From: Spirochaetales bacterium
GTDB taxonomy: Bacteria; Spirochaetota; Leptospiria; Leptospirales; Leptonemataceae
Direction of reading: 5' to 3'
DNA: 64,000 bases
Assembly (NCBI GenBank): GCA_024233935.1
Contig: JACKOY010000001.1
Location: forward strand, 434,001-498,000
Of this stretch, positions 27,301-35,808 are shown in pieces. How positions within the stretch are numbered: position 1 is the first letter of the stretch; each line of letters begins with the position of its first letter. A program made the position numbers and the translations under genes. The notes under the pieces are model-generated. The model saw only the letters and a list, made by a program, of their open reading frames with translations, did not search any database and was not told where the DNA came from.

Positions 27301-27553
27301 GAATCGAGAAGGTGCAATAGATCGCGTATTCGCCGACCGAGTCGCCGGCGGGTGTATTAAAAAGGCTGTGCAATGCAATCGGCGGGCGACCGGCCACGAT
27401 CGCGTCGGCCGGAACCCGACCCGGGGAGAACTCCCCGCCAACTTCGCTCGCCAGCCAGTCGCACTGGCTCAAATTCACGAGATCCGGGGCTGCGCCCTCG
27501 TTGCAGGCCAGACAGGCCAGTGCAAAGACAACAGCGCCGGCCCGGGTCCACAT
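24386..27553 (-). CDS. 7TMR-DISM sensor hybrid kinase with SpoIIE phosphatase output
   Basis: 1055 residues from the ATG at 27553 (a TTG at 27589 is also in frame). Signal sequence ending CLAC/ALAC, a probable lipobox. Then a ~170-residue extracellular jelly-roll-like domain (LYLPGIGDNWAAYMNG), seven membrane helices (about 190-395), HisKA with H428 in SHELRTPLHG, a HATPase (NRLQQILINLVGNAIKF, DTGIGIP, GYGLGLS), a receiver domain with D730 (LLDVMLSG) and a C-terminal SpoIIE/PP2C domain (GGDIYDF, DVTGHGIPAAL, LLTDGFTE). So it can sense, phosphorylate, receive and dephosphorylate in one chain. The last domain likely acts on STAS proteins such as the one at 20885. Confidence 0.92.
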   Translation of the reverse strand: MWTRAGAVVFALACLACNEGAAPDLVNLSQCDWLASEVGGEFSPGRVPADAIVAGRPPIALHSLFNTPAGDSVGEYAIYCTFSIPAAPPEESLGLYLPGIGDNWAAYMNGELLHDDVHLGDSGAIEVRRTVIGALVPINPRSLHPGPNLLTLRILGEGPVSGKQSAVPGLFYSNGFRIADLEQLHRTNDETFSIALLLVCLGFGCYHLLLFWRRRSERYGLYFFLFSVAITTFSLSRTRYAYERVFDTSILTLLENVSLCLLLPFFMLFLDHYFRRQRPPAIWVRAITILGAGFSIAVLAVPFRYLSNIVDIWKYVHLPILLLVPPIYMAVAIRRRYPDALRMCLAMAVLYLTASWDIVNSILNLQPMDPLFPYGFFVFLFLPVATMANSFVSRFNEIDRLNETLDHQNARLQEADQLKDQFLTTTSHELRTPLHGIIGVGETLLAGSSGELPETALRDIRTVIASARRLSDLVDEMLDFSQLQEGGVRLETRPINLYRAAESVIEVLRHTVQDGELSLENRVPIDLPPIVADENRLQQILINLVGNAIKFTRAGTVSVEARARPDGLVEISVRDTGIGIPAEHLDSIFEPFRQASSSLTRRFGGYGLGLSIARQLVQLHGSKLTVQSTPGQGSSFHFNLPALAAASSPIVGRPTLGTERRREPPQKSAPAPVSVGPGPLILAVDDEPINLQVLEGLLNPVGYRVRTATNAQEALSIITEGPLPDVVLLDVMLSGMSGLELCEFLRQMHGPTDLPIIIVTARARTDDLVSGLRAGANDYLRKPFERMELLARVQTLAELKRTSLDRDRLLTLEQELRIARRIQGTLLPDAPPNVPGLKLFARCFPHGEVGGDIYDFQTMEDGSLGILIADVTGHGIPAALVAAMVKIAFHVSIAQSAHPARLLESMNRVLLNQIEHQFITAAYLHLDPKAGRARFARAGHVPMLHVSASNGRHKIDHVTPRGRVIGCFQDIALSEIEIAIQPGDRFILLTDGFTELRDERGNEMQRDLLLKTLALNPDAPGEQLLATVFEKAKRPDVHGLEDDAAIIIVDSVRMG

Positions 27554-27612
27554 AATCAGAAGGGACGCACGTAAAGCTGAATGCCTCAAACCTTTTTCGG
27601 TCTTTGGTAGCT

Positions 27613-28518
27613 TTAATGGCCGATCCAGGCCGCACCGAACACGCCGGCCGAGTCGCCTAGTTGATTCTTCAATATGGGAGTGCGCAACGAGCGATGGAAG
27701 GCGTAGCGCCGGACCAGACGGTTCCCCTCTTCGTAAAGCTCTTGAATGTTCGAAAGGCCGCCACCCAGAACGATGGCATCCGGATCGAGAATATTTACGA
27801 TCATCGCCAGCGCCCGGCCGTAGTCGTCCAGGAACTGACGAAAGACCTCTCCGGCTTTGTTTTCGCCCTGTCGGTACGCGTCGACGATATCCTGCATCTT
27901 TCGTTTTTCGCCGAAGCGACGTTCGTAGGCCGCTTCCACGCCCGAACCGCTGATTTTGGATTCAACCGGGCCCGGTATGCCCGACCACCAGGGAGGCCCG
28001 GCCGGATCAATCGATACGTGACCCCACTCGCCGGCAATTCCATGGGGCCCGGTGCGCACGCGACCGTTGATGAACAGCCCGCCTCCGCAGCCCGTTCCCA
28101 TAATGACGCCAAAGACCAGGTCGTAGCCTCGGGCAGCGCCGGCCCTGCATTCCGCCATCGTGAAACAGTTCGCATCGTTTTCGATCGCAATCGGCTGGCC
28201 AATGAGTTCTTCCAGGTCAGCGCCCAGGCTATGATCGATCAGTTCTGTCGTATTTGCATTTTGCACCGTGCCCAATTCGCGATCGAGCACTCCCGGAATT
28301 CCGAGGCCGAGGGTGCAGGCGGCGTTGCCCGGGATCTGCGAACGCGTTTCTTCGACGAGCGCGGCGATGTTTTCTATAATCGCGCGGTAGCCGGATTGAC
28401 GGGGAGTGGGGAGACGCTTGCGAAAAAGCTCGTCGCCGGTCGCCGAAAGCAGTATCGACTCGGTTTTCGTTCCGCCTAGATCAACGCCGATGCGATAGCT
28501 GGGGCTTTGATCCGCCAC
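27613..28518 (-). CDS. ROK family sugar kinase
   Basis: 301 residues from a GTG start. ATP and sugar sites: DLGGTKTE (13-20), the catalytic END (113-115), GTGCGGGLFI, and GEWGHVSID with H167. The usual ROK zinc site CxCGxxGCxE after this His is missing: the segment reads PPWWSGIPGPVES (176-187). Members phosphorylate glucose, fructose, mannose or N-acetylhexosamines; the substrate cannot be assigned. Six bases downstream of the response regulator gene and upstream of the hybrid kinase. Confidence 0.88.
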   Translation of the reverse strand: MADQSPSYRIGVDLGGTKTESILLSATGDELFRKRLPTPRQSGYRAIIENIAALVEETRSQIPGNAACTLGLGIPGVLDRELGTVQNANTTELIDHSLGADLEELIGQPIAIENDANCFTMAECRAGAARGYDLVFGVIMGTGCGGGLFINGRVRTGPHGIAGEWGHVSIDPAGPPWWSGIPGPVESKISGSGVEAAYERRFGEKRKMQDIVDAYRQGENKAGEVFRQFLDDYGRALAMIVNILDPDAIVLGGGLSNIQELYEEGNRLVRRYAFHRSLRTPILKNQLGDSAGVFGAAWIGH

Positions 28519-28524
28519 CGCGAA

Positions 28525-29148
28525 TCAATTGGCGCGCATGGCCGGCGTGTTGATCTTTTCCAGCTCTTCCAGCAACTCAGCGGTGCCAAAGGGTTTGATG
28601 AGCACAGCCCGCGCTCCGCGTTCGAGCAACTCGTCCCGGGAGACGCGGTCCTGGTGGGCGGTGATGATGATCACGGCCATATGCTTCAGTTCCGGTTTGC
28701 GGCGAATCACATCCAGAATCTCAATCCCGGTCATGCCCGGCATAAAAACGTCCAGGATGGCCACATCGGGACGCGAAATGCCCAACTGGATCAACGCGGC
28801 GGGTCCCGAATCACACAACGTTACACGGGCATCGGGGCGACGGGCGGCCAGAACTTCGGAAAGCGAGGTTCGCAATTCGGCCATGTCATCGGCGATCAAA
28901 ATGCTGAACCGGCCGTTTTCGAGTTCCTGGGCTGCGGGGAACTGGAAACGATTCAAGAACTCCAGGAAGTCCTGTTTCTTTACCCGGCGGTGCCCGCCCG
29001 GGGTGCGAAATGCATCGAGTATGCCGCGGTCGATCCAGCTCTGCACGGTCTGGGTTGTGACGCCGCAGATCTTGCTGATGTCGGTTGTTCCGAGCACCTC
29101 GGCGAGAGAGTCTGGCGAGAAAGAGACTTTGTTTTTTAGAGCGCGCAT
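28525..29148 (-). CDS. Response regulator with N-terminal MerR/excisionase-type helix-turn-helix
   Basis: 207 residues from the ATG at 29148; an alternative ATG at 29199 would add 17. Residues ~13-65 are an HTH with DISKICGVTTQTVQSWIDRG followed by the wing FRTPGGHRRVKKQDFLEFL. Residues ~78-195 are a receiver domain: ADD acid pair, phospho-Asp in AILDVFMPGMTG, T in IIITAHQ and K in LIKPFG. Order HTH-REC is the reverse of the common type. It lies six bases before the ROK gene and near the hybrid kinase, which could supply the phosphoryl group. Confidence 0.82.
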   Translation of the reverse strand: MRALKNKVSFSPDSLAEVLGTTDISKICGVTTQTVQSWIDRGILDAFRTPGGHRRVKKQDFLEFLNRFQFPAAQELENGRFSILIADDMAELRTSLSEVLAARRPDARVTLCDSGPAALIQLGISRPDVAILDVFMPGMTGIEILDVIRRKPELKHMAVIIITAHQDRVSRDELLERGARAVLIKPFGTAELLEELEKINTPAMRAN

Positions 29149-29241
29149 GGGTACCCGGCCCCGTCGGGCCAAAATGGATTTATAGTGTGTAGACGACATA
29201 TGCGAGACTGACGCCCGATCCGTCAAGGCTTACGAAACGAC

Positions 29242-29550
29242 TCAACGGGCTTTCAGGCGCTGCGCCTCTTCCCGCAGGCGCTGGTTTGCGTTTTCCAATT
29301 CTTTGATGCGCTTAAAAGCGGTGCTCAGTTCCTCGCGACTCAGCTGGGAGACTGCCTCGCTGGCCTTGATTGACTCCCGGGCCTGCAATTGCTCGTCCCG
29401 GGCGAACTCGCTGATCTGCTCGTACATCTGGAGCATCTCGCTGGCATTGGCCAGTTCCTCTTCGTTCAAACGGAGGATTCGCTCCAGCCCATTGATGATT
29501 TCTTTTTGGGAGGCGATGGTCTCCCGGAGTTTTTGCTCGGAGTCGGTCAT
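29242..29550 (-). CDS. Small coiled-coil protein
   Basis: 102 residues with continuous heptads from about 5 to 100 (Leu/Ile/Ala at a/d, Glu/Arg/Gln elsewhere), no signal peptide. It resembles no known family to me. It is between FNR and the response regulator in the same direction and may be part of that signalling cluster. Confidence 0.65.
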   Translation of the reverse strand: MTDSEQKLRETIASQKEIINGLERILRLNEEELANASEMLQMYEQISEFARDEQLQARESIKASEAVSQLSREELSTAFKRIKELENANQRLREEAQRLKAR

Positions 29551-29622
29551 GCGTATCCCGCTGGAAAGGACATGCAGAATCCTGACCCAACCCTGAGCCT
29601 GGTCAAGCGATTTTACCGCGGG

Positions 29623-30528
29623 CTAGTAGACCTCGATGTTCCACTTGCCCTGTTGCTTCAGTTCGCGCTTCCATTCGTCCCAGGAGCGACCGAGCTCTTC
29701 CGCGATGCCGGCAAATACCGGTTCCAGCCCCGCCTCCATACCCTTCAGGCCGCAAATATAAACTGCGGTCTCATCGCCCTTCATCAGGGTGAGCAGGCGA
29801 TCACGACTCTGTTGCACGCGGTCCTGAACGTAGAGTTTGGCGCCGTCGGGTCGGGTTTCTTCGCGCGACCGTGCGGTCAAAAGGTGGTAGTTCGCCCTTT
29901 CCCGGGGAAGCATCAGGTCGCTATTGCAATCGTTCAGGTAGAGCAGTTCCTTCTGCGTCTTGGCCCCAAAAATAAGCATCACTTCGCCGCGCCAGTTCTC
30001 CAGGTCGCTGTAGATGTACTTCAAAAAAGCGCGAAAAGGGGCGATGCCTGTTCCGGTTGCAATCAATACCAGATTGGTTTCGGGATTGCGTGGCAGGACG
30101 AAAGTAGGGCCGACCGGACCCGTCAGTCTGAGCCGATCGCCGGGCTTGAGATCACACAGGAAGTTCGACGCGATACCATTATAGATACCGCCATCCGGGC
30201 GAACTTCAATCAGACGCTTGACGCAAATCGCAAGCCGGTCGGGGTCGTCGCCTTCGCCCTGACGCGAAGATGCGATCGAGTAGAGGCGCAGCTTGTGCGG
30301 TTTGCCGTTGGGTTGATTGCCGGGCGGCAGCACGCCGATGGACTGTCCTTCGATGGGCTTCATGCCACTACCGGCAATGTCGAGCACCAGGTGTTGCACG
30401 TCGTCCAGGCTGCCTTCGGAAGTCAGGCGGTACGCATCCAGCACGGTCGACTCGAAGGGAGCGCTCAGCTTATAAACACGGGCCCCCGCGGGCGGTGCGT
30501 GTTTTTCAATCTTCGTCAGGGGAGTCAC
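29623..30528 (-). CDS. Ferredoxin-NADP(+) reductase, plastid type
   Basis: 301 residues from a GTG start. FAD-binding R81-LYSIASS, CVKRL (102-106), the NADP loop GTGIAPFRAF near 159-168 and ICGLKGME near 258-265 are all present, and the chain ends in an aromatic residue (Tyr301 in WNIEVY) that stacks on the flavin. This layout is that of plant-type FNR and of the Leptospira enzyme, and sets it apart from the bacterial YumC/Fpr types. It transfers electrons between ferredoxin/flavodoxin and NADP(H). Opposite in direction to the ABC operon. Confidence 0.9.
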   Translation of the reverse strand: MTPLTKIEKHAPPAGARVYKLSAPFESTVLDAYRLTSEGSLDDVQHLVLDIAGSGMKPIEGQSIGVLPPGNQPNGKPHKLRLYSIASSRQGEGDDPDRLAICVKRLIEVRPDGGIYNGIASNFLCDLKPGDRLRLTGPVGPTFVLPRNPETNLVLIATGTGIAPFRAFLKYIYSDLENWRGEVMLIFGAKTQKELLYLNDCNSDLMLPRERANYHLLTARSREETRPDGAKLYVQDRVQQSRDRLLTLMKGDETAVYICGLKGMEAGLEPVFAGIAEELGRSWDEWKRELKQQGKWNIEVY

Positions 30529-30678
30529 GATGCTGTGATTTCCAGGCGATGCCTACCTTCACGGGGGCGGTTCGTTACTATGGGTGCAAGTAATTTACTA
30601 CACTCTCAGATAGCGGCCCGCGGGACCGGATCGAAAAATTCGATTGCGTGGGCCCCCCCAGATTAGAGTTGTGACGCC

Positions 30679-31617
30679 GTGATTGAGGTAGACGGGCTCA
30701 CGAAAGACTTCGGTCATTTCCGGGCACTCCACCAGCTGGCATTTTCCATCTCCCGCGATCACGGGATCACGGCCCTCCTGGGCCCCAACGGGGCCGGCAA
30801 GACCACTGCCATGCGTTTGCTGACGGGCTACCTGGAAGCATCCGCGGGAAGCATTCGTTTCGATGGCGAGGATGTCTCCGATCCGGCCGTTCGCCTGAAG
30901 ACCAACCGACGCATCGGCTATCTTCCCGAATCGACCGCTCTGTATCCCGAGATGCTGGTTTCCGAGTATCTGGAATTCATGGGCCGCGTGCGCGGCCTTT
31001 CCGGGCCGGGCCTGGAAGCGCGTGCCCGCGAGATGATCGAACGATTGGAACTCGGTTCCCATCTGTACTCGCCCATCGCGATTCTGTCCAAAGGATTCCG
31101 ACAGCGAATTGCTCTGGCAGGCACTCTCATTCACGAACCGGACTATGTGATTCTGGACGAACCCACTTCAGGGCTCGACCCCAACCAGATTGCGCACATC
31201 CGGAGCATCATTCGCGAACTGGGCCAGAAGAGCCTGCTCATACTTTCGACCCACATTTTGCAGGAGGTCGAGGACATCTGCGATCGTGTCATCATCATCA
31301 GTCGGGGTCGGGTTGTGGCCGATGACGCCACCGAGACTCTGCGCAGCGCGGGTTCGTGCGTGGTGGTCGCCCGCGGTTCCGGTATTTCCGATACGCTTTC
31401 CGGAAATACTCTGGTGCGCCGGGTCCAGGTCGGGCCGGCGGCGGAACACCCGCAGGGTTTTCAGAGCTATACCTGCGAGCTGACCGAAGATCGGCCCGAA
31501 GATTTGTTTAAGTTCGTGGCCCAGCAGGGCCTTGAGGTGCGGGAGTTTCGCCCGGCGACCCGCGCCCTCGAAGATATATTCCGCGAATTGACCGGCGAAG
31601 AGGGGGCGACCAACTGA
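30679..31617 (+). CDS. ABC transporter ATP-binding protein (GldA-like)
   Basis: 312 residues from GTG at 30679. Walker A GPNGAGKTT near 35-43, signature ILSKGFRQRIALA, Walker B YVILDEPTSGLDP and the H-loop LSTHIL are intact. The C-terminal ~90 residues form the extra domain seen in ABC-2 importers/exporters of this family. First of four coupled genes; the next ATG overlaps its stop (TGATG). Confidence 0.9.
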   Translation: MIEVDGLTKDFGHFRALHQLAFSISRDHGITALLGPNGAGKTTAMRLLTGYLEASAGSIRFDGEDVSDPAVRLKTNRRIGYLPESTALYPEMLVSEYLEFMGRVRGLSGPGLEARAREMIERLELGSHLYSPIAILSKGFRQRIALAGTLIHEPDYVILDEPTSGLDPNQIAHIRSIIRELGQKSLLILSTHILQEVEDICDRVIIISRGRVVADDATETLRSAGSCVVVARGSGISDTLSGNTLVRRVQVGPAAEHPQGFQSYTCELTEDRPEDLFKFVAQQGLEVREFRPATRALEDIFRELTGEEGATN

Positions 31618-32363
31618 TGGCGTACCTGCAACCGGAGTGGCGTTTGATTTATCGACGTGAGTTGAGCGGCTATTTCAATACGCCCATTGGGTATGTGTTC
31701 GCCGTCGCGAGCCTGTTTGTGAATTTCCTGTTTTTCTTTCTGGGCTTTGCCGATCTGGTGCCGGCTTTCTGGGAGTCGGGCCGCGCCTCGGTCGAAGGTT
31801 ACATGACTCTGTTGCCGGTGACGTTTATCTTCCTGGTTCCGGCCATCACCATGCGCATCTGGTCCGAAGAGTACAAATCGGGCACAATAGAAACCCTGGT
31901 AGCCCTGCCTTTGAGGGATGTCGACATCGTGGCGGCAAAGTTTTTGGCCGCCTGGTCTTATGTGAGTCTGCTCGTCCTGGCCTCCGTGCCGCTGGCCTTA
32001 TTCATATGGCTGTTCGGTGAGAACTTCGATCCCGGCAGCACGTTTACAATGTACGTGGGTTCCATACTGATGGCCGGAGCGTACGTAAGCACAGGCATGC
32101 TGCTTTCGAGTTTTACACGCGAGCAGATTGTGGCATTTATTCTGACTTTTTTTGCAAGCGTGTTCATGTTTGCGATCAACTACTTCGTGATCAGTCAGCA
32201 TCTGCCTCCGTCCTGGGCGCCGGTGCTCGGATTCTTCTCGCATAGTTATCATTATGAGACCTTCGCGCGCGGCGTCATCGATCTGGGCGATTTGTTTTAT
32301 TACGTGAGTTTTATTCTATTCATGCTGGCCATCAACGTCTGGTTCCTGCGGAGGAAACGATGA
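31617..32363 (+). CDS. ABC-2 type permease (GldF-like)
   Basis: 248 residues with six membrane helices. The ATG overlaps the ATPase stop. Contains the GldF-like pattern FNTPIGYVFAVASLFVNFLFFF and RIWSEEYKSGTIETLVALPL in a cytoplasmic loop. Together with the preceding ATPase forms the transporter core. Confidence 0.87.
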   Translation: MAYLQPEWRLIYRRELSGYFNTPIGYVFAVASLFVNFLFFFLGFADLVPAFWESGRASVEGYMTLLPVTFIFLVPAITMRIWSEEYKSGTIETLVALPLRDVDIVAAKFLAAWSYVSLLVLASVPLALFIWLFGENFDPGSTFTMYVGSILMAGAYVSTGMLLSSFTREQIVAFILTFFASVFMFAINYFVISQHLPPSWAPVLGFFSHSYHYETFARGVIDLGDLFYYVSFILFMLAINVWFLRRKR

Positions 32364-34090
32364 AGCTGCCGGCGGTTTTCAGTTCGCGCGCCTTTCTGTA
32401 CGGCAACGTCATCGCGCTTTTTTTCCTGGCCAACGGCGCTATTTCGCGCATGAACTGCCAGCTCGATTTCTCGCGCGACCAACGGAACTCCATTTCCGAC
32501 AGTACGCGTCAGGTTCTGGAAAAGGTGCGCGAGCCGGTTTTGATTGAAGCTTATATTTCACGGGACGTCCCGGGCCAGGTTGTTGCGATGCTTGCGCCCC
32601 ACGTTTCGATTCTCAGGGCTATGGACCGTGTCGGCGGCGACCACATTGATCTGAGAATCATTAATCCCGACAGCGACCAGACCCGCCAGCAGGCCGAGCA
32701 ACGCGGCATTGAGGGTCTTAACATTGACCAGGCGCGCGGTGTGGAGTTTTCGAGTCGCGTGGGGTACTTCGGTTTGTTCCTGCAGCAGGGCGATCGCAGT
32801 GCGGTGATCAATCTGTACGAAAACGGTTTCATCCAGGATCTGGAGTACCGCGTTCTGAAAGAAATCAAAAAGATGAACCGCACCAGCGAGATCAGCGGTC
32901 TGGCCTTCGCAGCGGTTCCGGGTTCCTCCAGCCTGGCCCCGCCCCAGCGCGGTCAACTGCCTTCGAAGGACGGGCTGTACATATTCAAGCGTGTTATTGA
33001 AGAAGAAAAGGGCGAGGTTGAGGAACTGGCGCTTGACCGACCGGTTCCGGAGCGCATCCGCACGATCGTGTTGGCCGGACACCCGCGACTGACGGAGCTC
33101 GAAGAATACCATCTGGATCAGTTTTTGTTGGGCGGCGGCAACCTGCTGGTCATGACGAACGGTTTTGATTTTTTCATGCAGCCGGCGCGAAATATTCCGG
33201 GCATGCCGGGGGGCGGGGGCAGCATGGGTTTTGCTTCCGTAAGCGCCGATGAGAACCAATCCCTGAACTCCTGGCTTGGTCAGTACGGAATCCTGATAAA
33301 CGGCGACGTGATTTTTGAGCCGGGTCTCGGCCTGCGCATCAATGACCCCCTCGGCCGTACGCCCTACGCCCTGCCGTATCCGCCCTGGGCGCCTTACACC
33401 AGACAGAACGGGCAGATCGTGAGTAACCACCCGGCCCTGGCGGGTCTCAGCGAACTTGTCTTCCCCTGGTTTTCGACTCTGGATGTGCGTAATGCGACTC
33501 AGACGGGCGTGGATTTTGATGTGCTGGTGCAGACGTCGGCGGGCGCCATCCGGCGCACGACCGGGGGCCTGGATTTCCAGGAAGCAAACGAGGTTGGTCG
33601 CGAACCGGGTGAAGACTATCTTGTGGAGCCCGCTCCGGTTGCGGTGCTTGCGACCGGCGACTTCCGAAGCGCGTTCAGCGCCGAAACGCTTCCGGTGGAT
33701 TCTGATGGGGAACCGATCGATGTCGGGGATTTTCGTCCGGGCCAGTTGAGCGGTCGGCCAGGCAAGCTGGCTGTGGTGAGCACTCCCTACCTGGTCAGCG
33801 ACCTTTTGATCTATGGTCAGGCCAACCAGTTCTACTACCAGATCAATCTGGCTTTCCTCATGAACCTGCTTGAGGCCATGGAAGGTGATACAGACCTTTT
33901 GGCCGCTCGTTCGCGGGTGCAATCGGTTCCGCGCATGCTCATCGAAGGAGAAGGCTGGCAGGTTTTTTGGACCTGGCTGCACGTGCTCTTGCTTCCGTTG
34001 CTTGCGGGGATCTACGGCTTCGTGCGCCTGACCGGGCGGCATCGGCGACGCGGCGTTCAGGATGTCGGTGGCGGGGATGAAGTGAAATGA
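32360..34090 (+). CDS. GldG-family ABC auxiliary protein
   Basis: 576 residues, coupled to the permease by a 4-base ATGA overlap. N-terminal membrane helix (about 14-32), then a large periplasmic part with the GldG-type start QLDFSRDQRNSISDSTRQVL and an alpha/beta region with FLLGGGNLLVMTNGFDFF. A C-terminal helix (about 530-555) precedes a short charged tail. In Bacteroidetes GldG homologues are tied to gliding and secretion, but the same gene set occurs in non-gliding bacteria; what it exports here is unknown. Confidence 0.85.
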   Translation: MKLPAVFSSRAFLYGNVIALFFLANGAISRMNCQLDFSRDQRNSISDSTRQVLEKVREPVLIEAYISRDVPGQVVAMLAPHVSILRAMDRVGGDHIDLRIINPDSDQTRQQAEQRGIEGLNIDQARGVEFSSRVGYFGLFLQQGDRSAVINLYENGFIQDLEYRVLKEIKKMNRTSEISGLAFAAVPGSSSLAPPQRGQLPSKDGLYIFKRVIEEEKGEVEELALDRPVPERIRTIVLAGHPRLTELEEYHLDQFLLGGGNLLVMTNGFDFFMQPARNIPGMPGGGGSMGFASVSADENQSLNSWLGQYGILINGDVIFEPGLGLRINDPLGRTPYALPYPPWAPYTRQNGQIVSNHPALAGLSELVFPWFSTLDVRNATQTGVDFDVLVQTSAGAIRRTTGGLDFQEANEVGREPGEDYLVEPAPVAVLATGDFRSAFSAETLPVDSDGEPIDVGDFRPGQLSGRPGKLAVVSTPYLVSDLLIYGQANQFYYQINLAFLMNLLEAMEGDTDLLAARSRVQSVPRMLIEGEGWQVFWTWLHVLLLPLLAGIYGFVRLTGRHRRRGVQDVGGGDEVK

Positions 34091-35202
34091 AATCGCTTTT
34101 GGCCCAACTCAAGGCCGCTCCCGGCCTGGCGATCTTCTTGCTGAATGCCGGCCTGGTGATCGTACTGATTCTGCAGTTGAATCCTTTCAACATCTTCCAG
34201 ACCGGATATGCCGCGGCGGATCCCGTTCTGGAAGTCGATCAGTCCGATGTCGTGCGCATTGAGATCGTCGATCGGGATACAGACGGCCAGGCGATTGTGC
34301 TCGAACGGGGCGACCGTCTTGCGCCGCAGCGCCCGGAAGAGCAAGACGATGCGCCGACACCGCCCGAGGCAGGACCGCGGTATGGCTGGTCGATGAGCTG
34401 GCAAAAAGCGGCGCCCGAAGCTTCGGAAAGTTTTGCTGCCGACGCCGATCGGGTAGCCCAGTTCTTCATGGACCTGCGTGAAGTTCGCGACTATTATGCT
34501 TTGCCGCGCAGCCCCGAGCAGGACCGCGAGTTGGGCATGGCGCGCAATTCCAACGGCCGTTACGAATGTCTGCAAATTCGTCTTTTTGAAGAAGGCGAGT
34601 CCGAGCCTCAGGTGCTCTACGTAGGCCGCTCGGCCAGTCGCGGCACCGAGTCATACGTGCGCCTGAACGAAGACGATGAAGTCTATCTGGTACAGGCGAA
34701 TCTGCGCAGCGCTACCGGGTCTGGCGAGCCCTACTATTTTCGTAACCGTCGGGTTTTTCCCGATCATTTGCAGGCCGACCTGATTACCGGCCTTTCGGCC
34801 CGTTTTGCCAGCGGGGGCGCTGTGGAATTGCGCCACCAGACGGGGGCCTGGCAAATGTTGCAGCCGGTCCTGAACGCCGCCCGCACCCAGGCGGTCGAGA
34901 GTCTGTTGCGTGACATCGCGGGCTGGAAGGCCTCGGAATTCCCCGAAGCACCCCCGGCCGATCTGGATCGAAGCCGGGCCCTGGAACTGCGTTTGACCTA
35001 TCGTGGACGCGATAACATCACCGATGAACACGAGTTTGTGCTGGACGTGCTGGGCAAGTCCGAGTACAGTTCTTGGGTTGTGCGCCGTCCGGAAGATGGG
35101 GCGCTTATGGAAATCACCTCGATTTATCTCGAGGACCTCTTCGATGCGGAAGCAAAACTGGTCGAAGGCGAGGGTTCGCTCTCGGTGCCCCCGCTGCAAT
35201 AG
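34087..35202 (+). CDS. DUF4340-type protein, fourth gene of the Gld-like ABC set
   Basis: 371 residues, ATGA overlap with GldG. A single N-terminal membrane helix (about 11-31) and a long beta-rich periplasmic domain with RDTDGQAIVLERGDR, VLYVGRSASRGTESYVRL and KSEYSSWVVRRPEDGALMEI, as expected for the DUF4340 family that usually closes this operon. Presumably an extracytoplasmic partner of GldG. Confidence 0.82.
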   Translation: MKSLLAQLKAAPGLAIFLLNAGLVIVLILQLNPFNIFQTGYAAADPVLEVDQSDVVRIEIVDRDTDGQAIVLERGDRLAPQRPEEQDDAPTPPEAGPRYGWSMSWQKAAPEASESFAADADRVAQFFMDLREVRDYYALPRSPEQDRELGMARNSNGRYECLQIRLFEEGESEPQVLYVGRSASRGTESYVRLNEDDEVYLVQANLRSATGSGEPYYFRNRRVFPDHLQADLITGLSARFASGGAVELRHQTGAWQMLQPVLNAARTQAVESLLRDIAGWKASEFPEAPPADLDRSRALELRLTYRGRDNITDEHEFVLDVLGKSEYSSWVVRRPEDGALMEITSIYLEDLFDAEAKLVEGEGSLSVPPLQ

Positions 35203-35238
35203 CCCCATCGCTTCCCCCGGCTGCACTGGTGGCTACGC

Positions 35239-35808
35239 ATGTTGACCCACGCCCAGACCCGTGTCTTTATCCGCCGTAGTGTTTTTTTGCGGCCCGCCCG
35301 ATTGGCGGCGGGCGTCTGCGGGCTGCTTCTGTTTTTGTTCGGCGGCTGCCGGTCTTCGGCCCCCGGCGGCACGCTCCCTGCAGGGTCTGCTACCATCGAC
35401 TCCCCGGCTGAAGCGCGCTCGGCCGGTTTGCCGGTGTTCGTGGGAAACCTTGAACTTCGTCCGCCAAACGCGGTCGGGGGCGTCGATCTGGATCTTGACG
35501 TGCAAAATGTCAGCAACCGCACCATAAAACTCGTGCTGTTCGTTTTTCGCGCCTACAATCGATCCGGTCAGCCGGCGCCCTGCAACATTCGCCGCAGCGC
35601 CGAATACACCGTCCGGGTGGAAGATCTACCGGCAGGTGAACACTTCGTGTTGAGCTCCCAGGGCGCTTACTACAGCCGCCAGGTGGCGTGCGTGACGCCG
35701 ATTGATGCCATACAGATCATTTACGACGACAACTCAACCGAACGCATTGAACAGCCCGAGCAGGCATTTGCGCCGGGTCTCACCTGCCAGTTTCAGCCAT
35801 CGACGTAG
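35239..35808 (+). CDS. Putative lipoprotein
   Basis: 189 residues. Signal sequence with a long basic N-terminus and lipobox LFGGC (Cys37). The mature part is beta-rich (VDLDLDVQNVSNRTIKLVLFVF) with paired cysteines near 113 and 153 that may form a disulfide. It starts 36 bases after DUF4340 on the same strand. Its last 16 bases overlap the convergent SMR-like gene. Confidence 0.7.
   Translation: MLTHAQTRVFIRRSVFLRPARLAAGVCGLLLFLFGGCRSSAPGGTLPAGSATIDSPAEARSAGLPVFVGNLELRPPNAVGGVDLDLDVQNVSNRTIKLVLFVFRAYNRSGQPAPCNIRRSAEYTVRVEDLPAGEHFVLSSQGAYYSRQVACVTPIDAIQIIYDDNSTERIEQPEQAFAPGLTCQFQPST

Noticed and set aside
26270..27574. 434-codon open frame on the forward strand across the hybrid kinase
   Set aside because: Antisense to a protein with clear motifs; the product is Gln/Arg/His-rich and no family is recognisable.
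32558..34042. 494-codon reverse open frame over the GldG gene
   Set aside because: Opposite to a gene with family motifs and overlapping neighbours; shadow frame.
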